Assembly: GCA_900642245.1 (NCBI GenBank)
Contig: CAAAJI010000114.1
Location: 143,392-160,832, forward strand
Direction of reading: 5' to 3'
DNA: 17,441 bases
Source: Fragilaria radians
Lineage: Eukaryota > Bacillariophyta > Fragilariophyceae > Fragilariales > Fragilariaceae
The position numbers were made by a program, and so were the translations under genes. Below are positions 16,957-17,441 of this stretch, piece after piece. Position 1 is the first letter of the stretch; every line of letters begins with the position of its first letter. A model generated the notes under the pieces. The model made no database searches, had not been told where the DNA came from, and was given only the letters and a program-made list of their open reading frames with translations.

Positions 16957-17441
16957 TTACTTGACATGAATGTTGCCACGAATCATATTTTGGTTTGCAT
17001 TATTATATGCGACAGGTAATAATACTCGATCATTCCAGGGTGATATTTGTCTGGAGGAGGAGGAGACGGCAGTAATTTTCTTATTTGAAGCATTGGCTGA
17101 TTCCATGGAGTTTCGTAATGACGAAGAAAACCATTTGGTATCAACAATTCTCATGGAAGGTTGAGCAGCAGTAGCCTTTGTCACGGCACAGTTTGTAATC
17201 TTGGCAATGGCCGCTGGAGGTGCCAACACGGATGCGAGAAGACCACAGGATGTCAATCCAACAATGGCAATCCCATGAGACCATAGTCCAGAATATGTCG
17301 CATGTTGAGGTTCAGTGGCACGCTTCCCCGATGTGCCATGTTCGTAAACAATGTCCCACATCATCCATGTTCCTCGCCAAATGAGAATGCAACTTGCTGC
17401 AAGAGAATATATAGCCGCAAAGCGAGCAATTTGAGGAAGTC
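16957..17441 (-). CDS. Membrane-protein-like gene, copy B (5' end outside the window)
   Basis: The minus-strand frame is open from the window edge (about 17439) to TAA at 16957-16959, 160 codons. It starts within LPQIARFAAIYSLAA, equivalent to residue 9 of copy A, and has the same WRGTWMMWDIVYEHG segment. Beyond copy A's window it continues with a second hydrophobic stretch (HGIAIVGLTSCGLLASVLAP, PAAIA), then a polar Ser-rich tail (NASNKKITAVSSSSRQ) and the stop. Two hydrophobic segments and a polar tail suggest a small membrane protein or the C-terminal part of a larger one. No intron is needed to read it. The family is not identified; Fuseless-like is a weak guess from WRGxW. Differences from copy A are mostly synonymous, so both copies seem to have been under protein constraint. 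Confidence 0.62.
   Translation of the reverse strand, partial: LPQIARFAAIYSLAASCILIWRGTWMMWDIVYEHGTSGKRATEPQHATYSGLWSHGIAIVGLTSCGLLASVLAPPAAIAKITNCAVTKATAAQPSMRIVDTKWFSSSLRNSMESANASNKKITAVSSSSRQISPWNDRVLLPVAYNNANQNMIRGNIHVK
17249..17441. repeat. Duplicated gene segment, right copy
   Basis: Partner of 1-193; see there. The match may continue past the window end. Confidence 0.93.

Overview
The window reads as a piece of a eukaryotic nuclear genome rich in retrotransposons, most probably a diatom or related stramenopile. This placement is inference. It rests on the Ty1/copia fragments (Gag with VPWVHPPNPGPF-like wording, RNase H with DASFxxDWNP), on an intronless single-pass membrane LRR gene of the kind expanded in diatoms, and on the absence of any bacterial gene organisation. 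Nearly all recognisable protein-coding sequence is on the minus strand.

Layout. (1) 1-215 is the 5' part of a minus-strand gene for a membrane-protein-like product (copy A). A second copy (copy B) sits at the other end, 16957-17441; the 193 bases shared within the window are about 94% identical. (2) 216-697 plus 5287-about 5940 is the 3' end (RNase H, polypurine tract, 3' LTR) of a Ty1/copia element (copia-A). It is split by a Ty3/gypsy element at 697-5286 (gypsy-1) that has two LTRs of the form TGCC...GGCA and a perfect 5-bp target duplication GTATT. (3) About 5943-7600 is a 5'-truncated, internally deleted plus-strand Ty3/gypsy relic (gypsy-2). (4) About 7600-9631 is a decayed minus-strand copia relic (copia-B). 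(5) 9953-12037 is an intact 694-residue LRR protein gene, the only long ORF that looks like a functional host gene. (6) 12655-12775 is a short opposite-strand relic of the N-terminal part of an LRR paralogue. (7) 12985-16030 is a patchwork of copia debris: an RNase H tail, a Gag, a plus-strand RT/RNase H piece and an integrase-to-RT piece, plus an unidentified coding fragment at 14903-15142. (8) 16035-16956 is largely non-coding, with a 31-bp duplicated motif, and leads into gene copy B.

There is no operon-like or pathway-level cooperation. The region records a duplicated host gene whose interval filled with nested retroelements, with one intact LRR receptor-like gene between them. The retroelement genes are broken by frameshifts, stops and deletions. 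The gypsy-1 Gag-protease ORF is the only long intact retroelement frame, and its reverse transcriptase motif reads YIDN where the family has YxDD. The best candidates for follow-up are the inverted-topology (N-in, C-out) LRR protein with a DNA-homogenised 72-bp repeat array, the copia LTR reading straight into gene copy A, and the paired TGAGTCA sites in the gypsy-1 LTRs.
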